64,000 nt of DNA from Pseudovibrio sp. Alg231-02 (GTDB lineage Bacteria; Pseudomonadota; Alphaproteobacteria; Rhizobiales; Stappiaceae). Below, piece by piece: positions 42,955 through 51,665 of the stretch (positions are counted from its first letter, which is position 1; each line of letters begins with the position of its first letter). The notes under the pieces were generated by a model. It worked only from the letters and a program-made list of their open reading frames with translations, ran no database searches and was not told the DNA's origin. The translations under genes and the position numbers were made by a program. The stretch spans positions 176,001 to 240,000 of the forward strand of contig NZ_FREX01000009.1 in NCBI RefSeq assembly GCF_900143565.1, read 5' to 3'.

Positions 42955-44733
42955 CTACACGAAAGCAAAGTCGCTTTCGCCAAGGAGTGCAGCATCCACA
43001 TTCACCAGAGAAATGGAGTTTGTTCCAAAGGTGATCACGGTATCTCCGCCATCATCAAAGATGGTGAGGTTGGCAAACTCTGCCATGCGGCTCTTGATCA
43101 TGATGAGATCACTGCCAAGTTCAAAGTCGTTGATGGTGTCATCACCTCCCAGATTGAAGAAGCAGAAGTTGTCAGCGCCTGAACCGCCTGTGAGCGTGTC
43201 GTCACCAGCACCTGCAATCAACTTGTCCGCACCAGAGCCTCCATCCAGAGTGTCGTCCCCGGCACCGCCTTTCAGCACATCATTGCCAGAGCCACCACGC
43301 AGGGTATCGTGACCGTTTCCGCCAATCAGCTTGTCCTTGCCGCCGTTGCCGAGCAGCGTGTCATTGCCAGCTTTGCCAACTAGAGTATTGCCAGCCGCAT
43401 TGCCGATGATGGTGTCATTGCCGCCACTGCCAATCGCGTTCTCGATAACGGCGTTGTAAGCAATCGCCAGATTACTCAGGCCACCACCCACATCGGAGAA
43501 GGAGCCATCAATGAGGCTGATCATCTGGTTGACCTTACCAGCACCTGACATGTCGATGGTGTCATTTCCACCAGCATCCCAAATGGTGACCGCGCTGGGC
43601 ATTTTTTCAGAGAAATCGTAGGCACCACCAGCATTGGAGTTGTAGCCGTAGACCGTGTCATCCGCACGGGTGGTCATATTCACCCCGTAAAGCTGCTGAA
43701 GTGCAAGCACATCCAGCGGCATGAGTGTGTCCGGGAAGCCACCGTAGCCGAGGTTGGAATCGGCGTTGCTCTCATCAAAATAGCTCATCACAGAATACTG
43801 CTGCGTATCCTGACGGAACTGAGCATGCTCATCATAAGTAATGCGCACACCCGGACCAGCGTTGTAGTCCCCCGGATGCGCCAGCCCCACAGCATGGCCG
43901 ATCTCGTGCATAACAGCAAAGTGGCTGTAAGAGCCGGTTGGCAACTCATCGGTTGAGACACTGTTCGTGTTCAGCCAAACGTCGCCTTCATTTTCGCCAG
44001 CGTCCGGCGAACCTGGATAATATGCATAGGCACCAGCACCATCCGTGGTGGAGTTGTAGTTGGAAAACAGCATGGTCGCATCGTCGGTGTATCCGTCCGG
44101 GTTCACCCGATCAAACGAGATATTGGCAATTTCTGAGTAGGAGGCCAACACCTTCTCAATAGCTGCAATCTGCTCATCAGTGACGTGCGCAAACGTGTCT
44201 TCAACCCCGTTGTTGTTCTCACGGAAGCCATAAGTCACTGTCGCAGCTGTACCCGGTCCACTCCACGAGAGGCCAGGGCGAAGCAAGGCACCAGCACCCA
44301 TATTGCCGTCATAATAAGCTTTGTCGCCTTCCACAGCAGACAAGCCGTACTGGCCGGTGCCTTCATCACCATAGGACGCCACATCAAGATAGAAAGTCCC
44401 GCTGGTTGCTGCGGTAAACGTAATGGTGGAGTGCGTGCCCGGTCCGCCGTCATCGTCATCCACCAGCAGGTTCCCATCGGAATCCCGCAGGCGCAGATAA
44501 GGGTCAACCAAGCGGCTTTCGCCATCAAAAGTGCCAATAGCAGCAAAGGTGTAAGTCTGCCCGGCAACCAGCTCAACTTCATACCAGTCGTGGTCGCCGT
44601 CACTGGCAATAGTGCCCTGAACTGTCTCGAAGATATTGTTGTCCGATCCCTGCGCATCCTGCCCCGTGTCCCTCAAACGGTAGGATGTAGACGTGTTGTC
44701 TGCGGCATCTCTGGTCTCATAGAGATTTGTCAT
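42955..44733 (-). CDS. Serralysin-like RTX metalloprotease with PPC-like domain
   Basis: This 592-residue protein has no classical signal peptide. Residues about 30-130 form a PPC-like beta domain (SDGDHDWYEVELVAGQTYTF). The catalytic domain carries the metzincin zinc motif MHEIGHAVGLAHPGDY near residue 275 and the Met-turn QYSVMSYFDE. Then come RTX calcium-binding nonapeptides, for example GGNGHDTLRGGSGNDVLKGG, and a C-terminal end LLGESDFAFV typical of type I secretion signals. It is an extracellular M10B protease exported by an ABC/HlyD/TolC system encoded elsewhere. GGAG lies 8 bases before ATG 44733. A longer frame to 44760 adds nine unsupported residues. Confidence 0.93.
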   Translation of the reverse strand: MTNLYETRDAADNTSTSYRLRDTGQDAQGSDNNIFETVQGTIASDGDHDWYEVELVAGQTYTFAAIGTFDGESRLVDPYLRLRDSDGNLLVDDDDGGPGTHSTITFTAATSGTFYLDVASYGDEGTGQYGLSAVEGDKAYYDGNMGAGALLRPGLSWSGPGTAATVTYGFRENNNGVEDTFAHVTDEQIAAIEKVLASYSEIANISFDRVNPDGYTDDATMLFSNYNSTTDGAGAYAYYPGSPDAGENEGDVWLNTNSVSTDELPTGSYSHFAVMHEIGHAVGLAHPGDYNAGPGVRITYDEHAQFRQDTQQYSVMSYFDESNADSNLGYGGFPDTLMPLDVLALQQLYGVNMTTRADDTVYGYNSNAGGAYDFSEKMPSAVTIWDAGGNDTIDMSGAGKVNQMISLIDGSFSDVGGGLSNLAIAYNAVIENAIGSGGNDTIIGNAAGNTLVGKAGNDTLLGNGGKDKLIGGNGHDTLRGGSGNDVLKGGAGDDTLDGGSGADKLIAGAGDDTLTGGSGADNFCFFNLGGDDTINDFELGSDLIMIKSRMAEFANLTIFDDGGDTVITFGTNSISLVNVDAALLGESDFAFV

Positions 44734-44774
44734 TATGTTTCTCCAGCTTAAAATGGACATTCAGATGAATGAGT

Positions 44775-45047
44775 TCATTTTCGCCGGGGCTTCGGAAGGT
44801 CGTCCGTCCGCCCAGCATCTTCCAGGCACGCACGTTCCACTTGCTCAATGGCATATTGAACAGTCCGCTGTTGCTCCTTGCTACTTTGCAAGGGGCTGCC
44901 AGCCACAGCCTCCTTCAACCGTTCGATAGCATAGGAACAAGTGGGGTCTGAGTAGGGCCGGTCAGGATTAACCGGCATTGAGGCTCTCACGCCGAAAGCG
45001 GAAAAACAGAAAGCAACAACCGCAATAAGCAATCTGGCGTTCTTCAT
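44775..45047 (-). CDS. Small exported protein upstream of the serralysin gene
   Basis: This 90-residue protein has a signal peptide (MKNARLLIAVVAFCFSAFGV, cleavage near RAS). The helical mature part of about 67 residues has two Cys (DPTCSYAIERLKEA and QVERACLEDAGR) that could form one disulfide. It lies 41 bases upstream of the serralysin start on the same strand and may be cotranscribed. Known serralysin inhibitors (Inh) are beta-barrels of about 100-130 residues, so this is not an obvious member. I cannot assign a family. Confidence 0.55.
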   Translation of the reverse strand: MKNARLLIAVVAFCFSAFGVRASMPVNPDRPYSDPTCSYAIERLKEAVAGSPLQSSKEQQRTVQYAIEQVERACLEDAGRTDDLPKPRRK

Positions 45048-45453
45048 GTGTCACAGCATCCAGTTCAAAAGCTCATGGACCATCAGAGAAGAGCAAAACA
45101 CAGGTCAGGCAACAAACAATAGTTATTCATGACCGGTAGAAATGACGTCTACCGATGACCTCCCACACATTATGTAATGATCATGCGTACGTGAATTTTC
45201 TATCAGTTGACGTAGGGGCAGAAAAACGAAATATCCTTAGGTGAATACATGCAAAAAGCATTATTCATCAAAGATCTGGCATATATGATAGATTAGGTAG
45301 ATTTATCGTGTATTATTATCAACTAAAATTACGTCAATTAATGTAATTATATTGCGCCTATGGTGATTGGATTAGTTTTATTCATTAGATTTCACGTGGA
45401 TGAGCTGGCTGATTAATTGTTTTCTAATCAGCCAGCAATCTACGCTACGGCAA
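45048..45453. other. AT-rich intergenic region with hairpin near the Cys-rich gene end
   Basis: This 406-base gap has no acceptable ORF. It holds an 11-base-arm hairpin at 45405-45435 (CTGGCTGATTA and TAATCAGCCAG), just past the 3' end of the - strand Cys-rich gene at 45454. There is no T-run. The remainder is AT-rich promoter-like DNA for the 44775-45047 gene. Confidence 0.5.
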
Positions 45454-45906
45454 TCAAGAGTCCTCATCTTTCAGGCCAAACTTCTCACTGAAGACTTCGA
45501 TCACTTCTTTGCACTCAGCGCCAACCTCGTCCTGCTTTTCACTCAGGCAGGTTAGAACACGACCACCACCAACTTCTGTTTCTGAGCACTGAGCTTCAAT
45601 GTCAGGTGCGCAAATTGCCAAAGCCTGTCTGGCATTCGCGAAGAAGAAATCCAGCGCATCGGCGAAGTCATCAATCGCAGCTGAGCATTGCTTACTGAGT
45701 TTATCCTCATAGGCATACATGCATGCAAAAATGCGACCTTCTCCGGGTGTCACTTCCTTACAATGAGATTTTATCTCTGGTTCACAGGCTTCAAACACGC
45801 CTTGGGCTGCATTCTGCGCTGCTGCATCCTGTGCCATCGCATTGTATCCAGTGGTCGCAACCAACAAGCCAAGGCCGAGCAGGGCGGTTCCAATTGATTT
45901 AATCAT
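45454..45906 (-). CDS. Secreted cysteine-rich-repeat protein
   Basis: This 150-residue protein has a signal peptide ending NAMA and a mature part with two similar Cys blocks. Block 1 is FEACEPEIKSHCKEVTPGEG followed by FACMYAYEDKLSKQCSAAI. Block 2 is LAICAPDIEAQCSETEVGGG followed by LTCLSEKQDEVGAECKEVI. Each has four Cys in the order found in the Cys-rich repeat of Golgi apparatus protein 1-like families (C-x6-C-x12-13-C-x11-C). Many alphaproteobacteria encode short periplasmic versions of unknown role. Start ATG 45906 is chosen. It follows the Arg-rich gene by 23 bases on the same strand, so they probably share an operon. Confidence 0.78.
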   Translation of the reverse strand: MIKSIGTALLGLGLLVATTGYNAMAQDAAAQNAAQGVFEACEPEIKSHCKEVTPGEGRIFACMYAYEDKLSKQCSAAIDDFADALDFFFANARQALAICAPDIEAQCSETEVGGGRVLTCLSEKQDEVGAECKEVIEVFSEKFGLKDEDS

Positions 45907-45929
45907 CTTCAGTCTCCAGAACAGCAAAA

Positions 45930-46241
45930 TTATGGATTAACAACGACATAGACAGTCACGCCGTTTTGAAGGACAGGTCTGTAATAGACGCCGCCGCAAT
46001 TGTAATAGGAGTTGTAGGGCGCGCATCCCGCGATGGACTGACGGGCGTTCACACGCCTGGATGTTCTGCGGGAAGTCCGACGAGAGGTACGCCGGGCTGT
46101 GTTGCGTGCAGGGGACTGAGCATTGGCTGTGCCAACGGAAAAGAAGAGCGCCACACCAGTTGGAAGCTCTGAAAAGTCGATCTGGCTGGTATAGCCAACC
46201 GAGAAGGCGATAACTGCCGCTGCAAGTAACTTCATCCGCAT
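45930..46241 (-). CDS. Small exported protein with RRTS repeats
   Basis: This 103-residue protein has a signal peptide (MKLLAAAVIAFSVGY region, cleavage near ANA). A strongly basic linker with three RRTS-type repeats follows (ARRTSRRTSRRTSRRVNAR), then a short C-terminal module GCAPYNSYYNCGGVYYRPVL with two Cys. The YNCGGVYYRP block recurs in small secreted alphaproteobacterial proteins in my memory, without a known function. Start ATG 46241 is chosen over 46310, which puts 23 residues before the signal peptide. The basic linker could bind nucleic acid, LPS or peptidoglycan polymers, but this is not shown. Confidence 0.65.
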   Translation of the reverse strand: MRMKLLAAAVIAFSVGYTSQIDFSELPTGVALFFSVGTANAQSPARNTARRTSRRTSRRTSRRVNARQSIAGCAPYNSYYNCGGVYYRPVLQNGVTVYVVVNP

Positions 46242-46579
46242 GGTTGTATCCCTTGATTGCTTCGGCAGAACACAAGCTGAAGGAGGTTTTGCTTGCTCGC
46301 CTTTGCTCATCCATGGATGCTTAGGGACAAACGTTAGAGTTATCTTTCAGAGGCTACTCGCGTTTTAGTCATACAAAACCTCAGGCCACTTCGCAGGGCA
46401 CCTGTTCAAGTCAGCATCAAGTTTTTATGGGATGAACGCTTCAAGTTTGCTCAAAGCTTGAGAGATCTCCTTCAAGCCGTTTTCACTCAAACTCTCATAT
46501 ATGGAGGCAAGAACTTTCTAGCTAAGCATAATGGTCGCAAAGAAATTAAGCTGTCACCGCATTGGTCTGGAGTTGCTGA
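46242..46579. other. Divergent intergenic region
   Basis: This 338-base gap lies between the RRTS-repeat gene (-) and the coiled-coil gene (+). I see no ORF, RNA gene or clear operator. The base composition is close to coding DNA in its first half. Confidence 0.4.
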
Positions 46580-47554
46580 ATGCCGGATGTAGACGCACAA
46601 ACCATCTCACCAGAGGTCGAAGCCTGGGTGGAAAACGTACTAAGCGCTTGTAACCTCAAGTGGACTGGTCCGACGAAAAATTTTGAGCGCGAACCCAAAG
46701 AGAACCTGCGCATTGATGGCAAAACGCCTGTCGCGGATCACATCAATTACCTACGCAAAACATTGAAGGATACATATGCCAGGCGATCTGAGATCGCCGG
46801 CAAGGCGAAACTTGACCGAGAGCTTGCGGTGCACCTCCAACACTTTGATCAGGCCTATGTTGCAGTCGATAGTAATATCGACAAAGCACAGGCCAGTATG
46901 GGCAGTGGCGATGCTGGAGGCGCAATCAGTGACGCCGTGGACCAGCTTGAGTTCATGAGGGATGCGCTGGAAGCAGCTTATTACTCCGCAGCAAAAGATC
47001 CGGAAGAGGCCTACGCCGAGTTGCGTGAGAAAATCGATGCTGCCAAGGCTGAATTGGCAGAGCTGAGTAAAGAAAAAGACAAAATTCAGGATGAGAACGC
47101 CCGAGAAGAATTTGAAGACATCTACTCAGAAGCCAGGGATGGGCTGGATCAAACTTTGAAGACGTTGGAAGCTGACAAATTCCTCGAAGCTGAAGAAGAG
47201 CTGGAAGAAGCCAAAACCGTGATGCTCGATTTGCGACCTGGCAACAGTGAGGACATCGCAAAACGGAAGAAAGAATATCAAGCTGCTGTCGAGGATGCCC
47301 AAAAGAACATCAAAAACCTGTCTGGCAAGCTGGGTACTTTGAATAATCCGGACAAAGTCGCCGAATTCAACAAACACAAAGCCTCCGCAAACAAGTTGAT
47401 CAAGAAGGTCGAGACGGCTCTCAAGAACGGCAAGGTAAAGTCTGTGCGCTCAGATATTCCGAAACTGAAGGGCGAAGTCGAAAAGATGAAAGCCTGCTTC
47501 AAGGTGGAGCCCAAGGCAAAAGCACCGCCCAAAGGCAAATCCGGCAAAAAGTGA
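46580..47554 (+). CDS. Coiled-coil protein with basic Pro/Lys tail, function unknown
   Basis: This 324-residue, highly charged, mostly helical protein has long heptad-like stretches (for example AELREKIDAAKAELAELSKE and LDQTLKTLEADKFLEAEEEL), no signal peptide and no membrane segment. It ends in a Lys/Pro/Ala-rich tail (KVEPKAKAPPKGKSGKK). Two single Cys residues are present (about residues 24 and 306). GGAG lies about nine bases before the ATG. I recognise no domain. A scaffold, DNA-associated or secreted-effector-like role are all possible. The exported Rid gene follows after 81 bases. Confidence 0.6.
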   Translation: MPDVDAQTISPEVEAWVENVLSACNLKWTGPTKNFEREPKENLRIDGKTPVADHINYLRKTLKDTYARRSEIAGKAKLDRELAVHLQHFDQAYVAVDSNIDKAQASMGSGDAGGAISDAVDQLEFMRDALEAAYYSAAKDPEEAYAELREKIDAAKAELAELSKEKDKIQDENAREEFEDIYSEARDGLDQTLKTLEADKFLEAEEELEEAKTVMLDLRPGNSEDIAKRKKEYQAAVEDAQKNIKNLSGKLGTLNNPDKVAEFNKHKASANKLIKKVETALKNGKVKSVRSDIPKLKGEVEKMKACFKVEPKAKAPPKGKSGKK

Positions 47555-47635
47555 CCTAAGGCGCAAGCTGAGCAAATGGCCGCTCGCCAAGATGCTGCCA
47601 ACAACAGAACAACACAATCAGGAAATGAATGCCCC

Positions 47636-48121
47636 ATGAAAACCACAGGCAAAGCCCTCGCGATGTGCGCTGCAATCTTGTTGAGTGGCTCAGCATTGGC
47701 TGCAGAGACTGACCCAAAGACCATCATCAATCCTGACACCCTGTCAGATTCAACTAAGTCTGGGTATGCGCAAATTGTCGTTGTCGCTCCAGGTGCTCGC
47801 ATCGCATATGTGGCTGGTCAGGTGGGCATTTCCAAGGATGGATCAAACACCTTTGAGGAACAGGTCGACCGAACGTTCGACAACCTGATCAAAGCGCTCG
47901 AAGCTGCTGGGAGCAGCGTGGAAGACACGGTGAAAATCACGGTGCTGATTAAAGATCATGACCAGTCCAAACTGGACTATGTCAACAAAAAGCGCCGCGA
48001 AATCTTTGGTGCCAGCCCACCAGCAAGCACACTCATTCCAGTGCCGGTCCTCGCAACGGAAATCATTGAGTTTGAAGTGGATGCGATTGCAATTGTGCCA
48101 GAAAAAGCATCTGCTGATTAA
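47636..48121 (+). CDS. Exported Rid/YjgF-family protein lacking the conserved Arg
   Basis: This 161-residue protein has a signal peptide (TTGKALAMCAAILLSGSALA) in front of a complete Rid domain: RIAYVAGQVGISKDGSNTFE, NLIKALEAAGSSVEDTVKIT and IEFEVDAIAIVPE. Canonical RidA enzymes hydrolyse reactive enamines and use the Arg in PPARS. Here that position reads PPASTLIP, so Arg is replaced and imine deaminase activity is doubtful. ATG 47636 is chosen because it begins the signal peptide. It overlaps the convergent GlxA-type regulator by four bases. Confidence 0.83.
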   Translation: MKTTGKALAMCAAILLSGSALAAETDPKTIINPDTLSDSTKSGYAQIVVVAPGARIAYVAGQVGISKDGSNTFEEQVDRTFDNLIKALEAAGSSVEDTVKITVLIKDHDQSKLDYVNKKRREIFGASPPASTLIPVPVLATEIIEFEVDAIAIVPEKASAD

Positions 48122-49110
48122 GGTGCTTGCCTGCGAAACTTCTGCCTGTACCGGGCTGGTGAGACGCCAACCTGCGCAAGGAACGAGCGCCTAAATGCGT
48201 TCTCGTCAGAATAGCCCAATGCCTCAGAAATCGTGGCTATTGGTGTCGTCGTATACTCCAACTGAGACTTCGCACGCTCACAGCGGATGTTCAAAATGAA
48301 TTGCTGCGGAGACAGTGACAGTTCTCGCTTAAAGTGCCGCAACAGGCTGCGTGTGCTCATACCCAAAAAGCCAGCAAGCTCCTGTACTTTGAGGGGGCGT
48401 GAGGACAAATTGTTCTGCACCCATTGGTCCGCACGTTCAATCGTCTCATCCCGTGTTTTTTCATGCCACGGGATCATGAAGGGCTGCTGCAAGCCTCGGT
48501 TTTCTTCAAGAACCATAAATCGCGCACATAATCTGGAAAGGGCAGGGCCTTCCAGCCGGTTGATGAGATGTAGTGCAAGGTCCAGAGAGGAAGTGCCCGC
48601 AGCGCTGGTAATGACATTGCCTGCATCAACGAGAATTTCATCACCGGCCAGCTCCACACCTTCATAAGCCGCACTAAATTCCTTCTGCTTCCACCAGGTT
48701 GTTGTGGCTTGCTTTCCCTCTAGCAGTCCCGCTTCAGCAAGTAGAAACGTGCTGGTACAACTCGCAGCAATGATGCTGCCGTTTTGAGAATGGCGTTGAA
48801 GTTGCTCAGCAACACCACGGAACCAGTTTGTGCTGATCGTGCATTGCGGCGCTGAGGTCGTGCCAATGCCGGGAAGAAACACCACATCAGGCGCAAAAAT
48901 CTCCTCTAGGGAGCTATCGGGTGTCACCAAAATACCGTTTGAAGATCGAACAGGCTCGCCATCTAATGAGTAAGTCTGGACCTGAAACGGCATGACCTCG
49001 TCGCCACGCACTTCTGCAATCTGGTTTGCAGTCTTGAACATGTCTGCGGACCCAAAGGCTGCGAGCCCCAGAAAGTTCTCCAGCAGCAAAATCGCAATGG
49101 TTGAAGTCAT
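48118..49110 (-). CDS. GlxA-type transcriptional regulator (DJ-1/PfpI + AraC)
   Basis: This 330-residue regulator has an N-terminal amidotransferase-like domain (VFLPGIGTTSAPQCTISTNW, SIIAASCTSTFLLAEAGLL) and a C-terminal AraC-type double helix-turn-helix (LAGFLGMSTRSLLRHFKREL and ISEALGYSDENAFRRSFLAQ). This is the GlxA/ArgR-Pseudomonas layout used for arginine, carnitine, choline and glycine-betaine catabolism. The Cys of the elbow is kept (ASCTST). No catabolic operon lies beside it, so its target is open. ATG 49110 is preferred over the TTG two codons upstream. Confidence 0.88.
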   Translation of the reverse strand: MTSTIAILLLENFLGLAAFGSADMFKTANQIAEVRGDEVMPFQVQTYSLDGEPVRSSNGILVTPDSSLEEIFAPDVVFLPGIGTTSAPQCTISTNWFRGVAEQLQRHSQNGSIIAASCTSTFLLAEAGLLEGKQATTTWWKQKEFSAAYEGVELAGDEILVDAGNVITSAAGTSSLDLALHLINRLEGPALSRLCARFMVLEENRGLQQPFMIPWHEKTRDETIERADQWVQNNLSSRPLKVQELAGFLGMSTRSLLRHFKRELSLSPQQFILNIRCERAKSQLEYTTTPIATISEALGYSDENAFRRSFLAQVGVSPARYRQKFRRQAP

Positions 49111-49224
49111 GCTCAAATCTCATGTGGCGGATTATGTATGATTTGTGTCTAGTCGGACTATATCAAACTTCCTGCCAAAAACTAGGATCAACGGACCAAG
49201 GTCAGGTTAGAGCAGTAGGTCAGG

Positions 49225-50016
49225 ATGAAACTTCACTTTCTTCGCAATGCAACCCTCATCATTGAGCACAAGCAACACCGCATACTGGTTGATCCCATGT
49301 TGGGTAAGGTTGGATCACTGCCAAGCTACAGCTTCATCCGACATAAAAGCCGGAGAAATCCGATGGTTCCGCTGCCTGATGGTGCCCAGCAAAACCTTGA
49401 GGGTCTTACTGCGGCACTGGTAACGCATTGTCAGCTCGGCCATTCAGATCATTTGGATGGCGCAGCAAAGAAACTTCTGCTCTCCAAGAAAATCCCGACC
49501 TATTGCCGTTTGGATGATGAGAGTTTCATTGGGAAAAGGGGAATTCTCACCGTGCCGCTGAAGGATGAGCAACGCCAACCCTTCTTCGACGGTTACATCA
49601 CCCCAATCCCAACGGTTCACGGCTACGGCTGGATTGCGAGATTCATGGGCCCCGGCGTGGGGTACTTTCTCGAGCTGCCCGATGCACCTTCGCTCTACAT
49701 TTCCGGCGACACTGTCCTCACCAAAGATGTCCGCCACTGCCTCAAAACCCTGAGGCCCGACATCGCAGTTGTCGCAGCAGGCAACGCAAGTCTGGATATC
49801 GGCAAGGACATCCTCATGTCGCTGGATGAGATCATGGAGTTCATCAGACTAGCGCCGGGACAAGTTATCGCAAACCATCTGGAGGCCATAAACCATTGCC
49901 CTGTAAAGCGAACGCAGCTACGGGATCTGGCGCAAAAGTCTGGTGTCAGTGACAAACTCCTGATCCCGGCAGACGGCGAAACACTGACGTTCAGCAAACA
50001 GCCGGAGTTCGCCTGA
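49225..50016 (+). CDS. Metallo-beta-lactamase-fold hydrolase
   Basis: This 263-residue protein has the MBL fold start HFLRNATLIIEHKQHRILVD PMLG in two parts and a spaced zinc motif THCQLGHSDHLDG, where the common HxHxDH is lengthened to HxxxxHxDH. Later metal-ligand regions are VHGYGWIARFMGPGVGYFLE, YISGDTVLTKD and IANHLEAINHC. Relatives include UlaG and RNase Z-like groups. The substrate is unknown. AGGTCAGG lies just before the ATG. It converges on the LysR gene and diverges from the GlxA-type regulator, which could control it. Confidence 0.8.
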   Translation: MKLHFLRNATLIIEHKQHRILVDPMLGKVGSLPSYSFIRHKSRRNPMVPLPDGAQQNLEGLTAALVTHCQLGHSDHLDGAAKKLLLSKKIPTYCRLDDESFIGKRGILTVPLKDEQRQPFFDGYITPIPTVHGYGWIARFMGPGVGYFLELPDAPSLYISGDTVLTKDVRHCLKTLRPDIAVVAAGNASLDIGKDILMSLDEIMEFIRLAPGQVIANHLEAINHCPVKRTQLRDLAQKSGVSDKLLIPADGETLTFSKQPEFA

Positions 50017-50046
50017 CCGTAATGAGGTGATCCGAAGTGTGCCTGC

Positions 50047-50928
50047 TCAGCTCTCGGTTCCCATCAGGTCATCCCAGATGGCTTGCGCGACAATGCCAAC
50101 GTCTCTGTCGCGCTTGCGGATCTGAAACAGGCGGGACTGGCGTGGCTGGAAGCCTTCAACGTTCAACTGGACCAGTTCACCACGTGCCAGTTCCTCGATG
50201 ATCATATGTTCGGGAATGCCACCCCAACCGAGCTTGGCCTGCAGGATCTCCTTCTTGGCGGCAAAGTCCGTCACCGTCCAACGCAAACCACCCGGCAACA
50301 AATCCCGGCTTTGGCTGAGCGCACCGCTACCGCTGTCTGCCACGATGATCTGGGTATACGTCTGCATTTCAGCTATGGTTTTCATATGCTTACTCTGCGC
50401 AGGCTCAAACGCGGGGTGCGCAACGGGCAGGATGGTAACATCCGCGAAAGAAACCGCTTCCACCTGTTCAACAGGCACACCATCCATGCTGGCGATAATA
50501 ATATCAGCCCGGTCATGGAGCAGCCGTTCAATGGGGCCACTCATGCTCTCGCGCGACAGGTGAATATGGGTCGCCGGAAACTTCGCCCGCACATGGCCAA
50601 TAACCTCAAGAACGCGCTGTAACGGCAACGTTGCCGCAATCGCCAGCGAGACTTCAGCCTCCTGTGTTGCATTCAGTGTTTTCGCCAGACTACCCAGCTC
50701 ATTCATCTGCTGCATTACGCGAATGGCTTGCCGGTAAAAGACCTCTCCTGCAGGCGTCAGTTTAGGCCGATACGCCTCTCTGGACAGCAAGACCATATCA
50801 ATCTCGGCCTCTAACTTCTTCAGCATGTGACTGATGGCGGACTGAGACTTGTGCAGGCGATCCGCCGCACCGCGAAAAGTCCCTTCTGTCACAATCGCAT
50901 GCAAAACAACCAGCTGCTCATAAGTCAT
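50047..50928 (-). CDS. LysR-type transcriptional regulator
   Basis: This 293-residue protein has an N-terminal winged helix (GTFRGAADRLHKSQSAISHM LKKLE in two parts) and a substrate-binding effector domain typical of LysR proteins. It diverges from the gst-NTF2-tautomerase operon with a 128-base gap, the classic position of a LysR gene and its target. A perfect palindrome TGAATATTCA (50973-50982) and repeated ATTATC sequences lie in the gap and could form its binding site. The inducer is unknown but is probably an electrophile or aromatic compound handled by the operon (inference). Confidence 0.9.
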   Translation of the reverse strand: MTYEQLVVLHAIVTEGTFRGAADRLHKSQSAISHMLKKLEAEIDMVLLSREAYRPKLTPAGEVFYRQAIRVMQQMNELGSLAKTLNATQEAEVSLAIAATLPLQRVLEVIGHVRAKFPATHIHLSRESMSGPIERLLHDRADIIIASMDGVPVEQVEAVSFADVTILPVAHPAFEPAQSKHMKTIAEMQTYTQIIVADSGSGALSQSRDLLPGGLRWTVTDFAAKKEILQAKLGWGGIPEHMIIEELARGELVQLNVEGFQPRQSRLFQIRKRDRDVGIVAQAIWDDLMGTES

Positions 50929-51056
50929 AGAATACGCTCACTCAAGATGATCTGAATTTCTAATCATTATCGTGAATATTCAATATTATCAATTAATCAT
51001 GAGAGGCATTACTTCCTCAAAGCCTGATAACAAACACCTTGAGGAAAGAGCTTCCA
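50929..51056. promoter_or_regulatory. LysR / gst divergent control region
   Basis: This 128-base AT-rich gap holds the palindrome TGAATATTCA at 50973-50982 and two copies of TAATCAT (one each side). It is a candidate LysR operator. The gst ribosome site GAGGAAAGAG is at its right end. Confidence 0.5.
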
Positions 51057-51665
51057 ATGAAACTGTTTTACAAACCCGGCGCATGTTCTCTGGCAACACA
51101 CATCACGCTGAATGAGATCGCAGCCACCTACGAGATCGACAGCGTAGACACCGATGCAGGGAAGACCAGCACGGGCGTAGATTTCAAAACCATCAACCCG
51201 AAAGGCTACGTTCCTGCGCTCCAGTTGGCGTCAGGAGAAGTGCTCACCGAAGGCGCTGCAATCCTCCAATACCTGGCAGACAATCACCCGCAACACGGGC
51301 TTGCTCCAGCAGCTGGAACTGTTGCCCGCACGCGTTTGCAGGAGCACCTGAACTTCACCAGCTCAGAACTCCATAAAGCATTCACCCCGTTCTTCACCGC
51401 ATCAGCAACGACACAGGACAAGGAAAAGGCCGCAAAGAACGTTGCCGCCAAGTTCAACTATCTGGAGGCTCTGTTCAGTGACGGCAGAGCTTATCTCCTG
51501 GGTGCGGAATTCTCTGTTGCGGATGCGTATCTGTTCGTCGTCTGCAACTGGTCGAATTTCGTCGGCGTCGATCTGATCAACTGGCCGTCCCTCGCTGCCT
51601 TTGTCCAGCGCACAAGCCAACGCCCATCGGCACAGGCAGCAATGAAAGCTGAAGGCCTGATCTGA
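51057..51665 (+). CDS. Glutathione S-transferase
   Basis: This 202-residue GST has a thioredoxin-like N-domain starting MKLFYKPGACSLATHITLNE, where the Ser/Cys of GACSL are the beta-class catalytic residues. The glutathione-binding region is NPKGYVPALQL and VLTEGAAILQYLADNHP. The all-helical C-domain has GAEFSVADAYLFVVCNW. It resembles bacterial beta-class GSTs such as GstA. ATG 51057 is preceded by GAGGAAAGAG. A frame start at 51039 adds six residues before the domain. The stop TGA overlaps the next ATG (TGATG). It probably detoxifies an electrophile in the cytoplasm. Confidence 0.92.
   Translation: MKLFYKPGACSLATHITLNEIAATYEIDSVDTDAGKTSTGVDFKTINPKGYVPALQLASGEVLTEGAAILQYLADNHPQHGLAPAAGTVARTRLQEHLNFTSSELHKAFTPFFTASATTQDKEKAAKNVAAKFNYLEALFSDGRAYLLGAEFSVADAYLFVVCNWSNFVGVDLINWPSLAAFVQRTSQRPSAQAAMKAEGLI

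Noticed and set aside
43190..43420. Tandem DNA repeat in the serralysin gene
   Set aside because: The repetition is the coding sequence of the RTX nonapeptides, a normal feature of the family, and not an independent repeat element.
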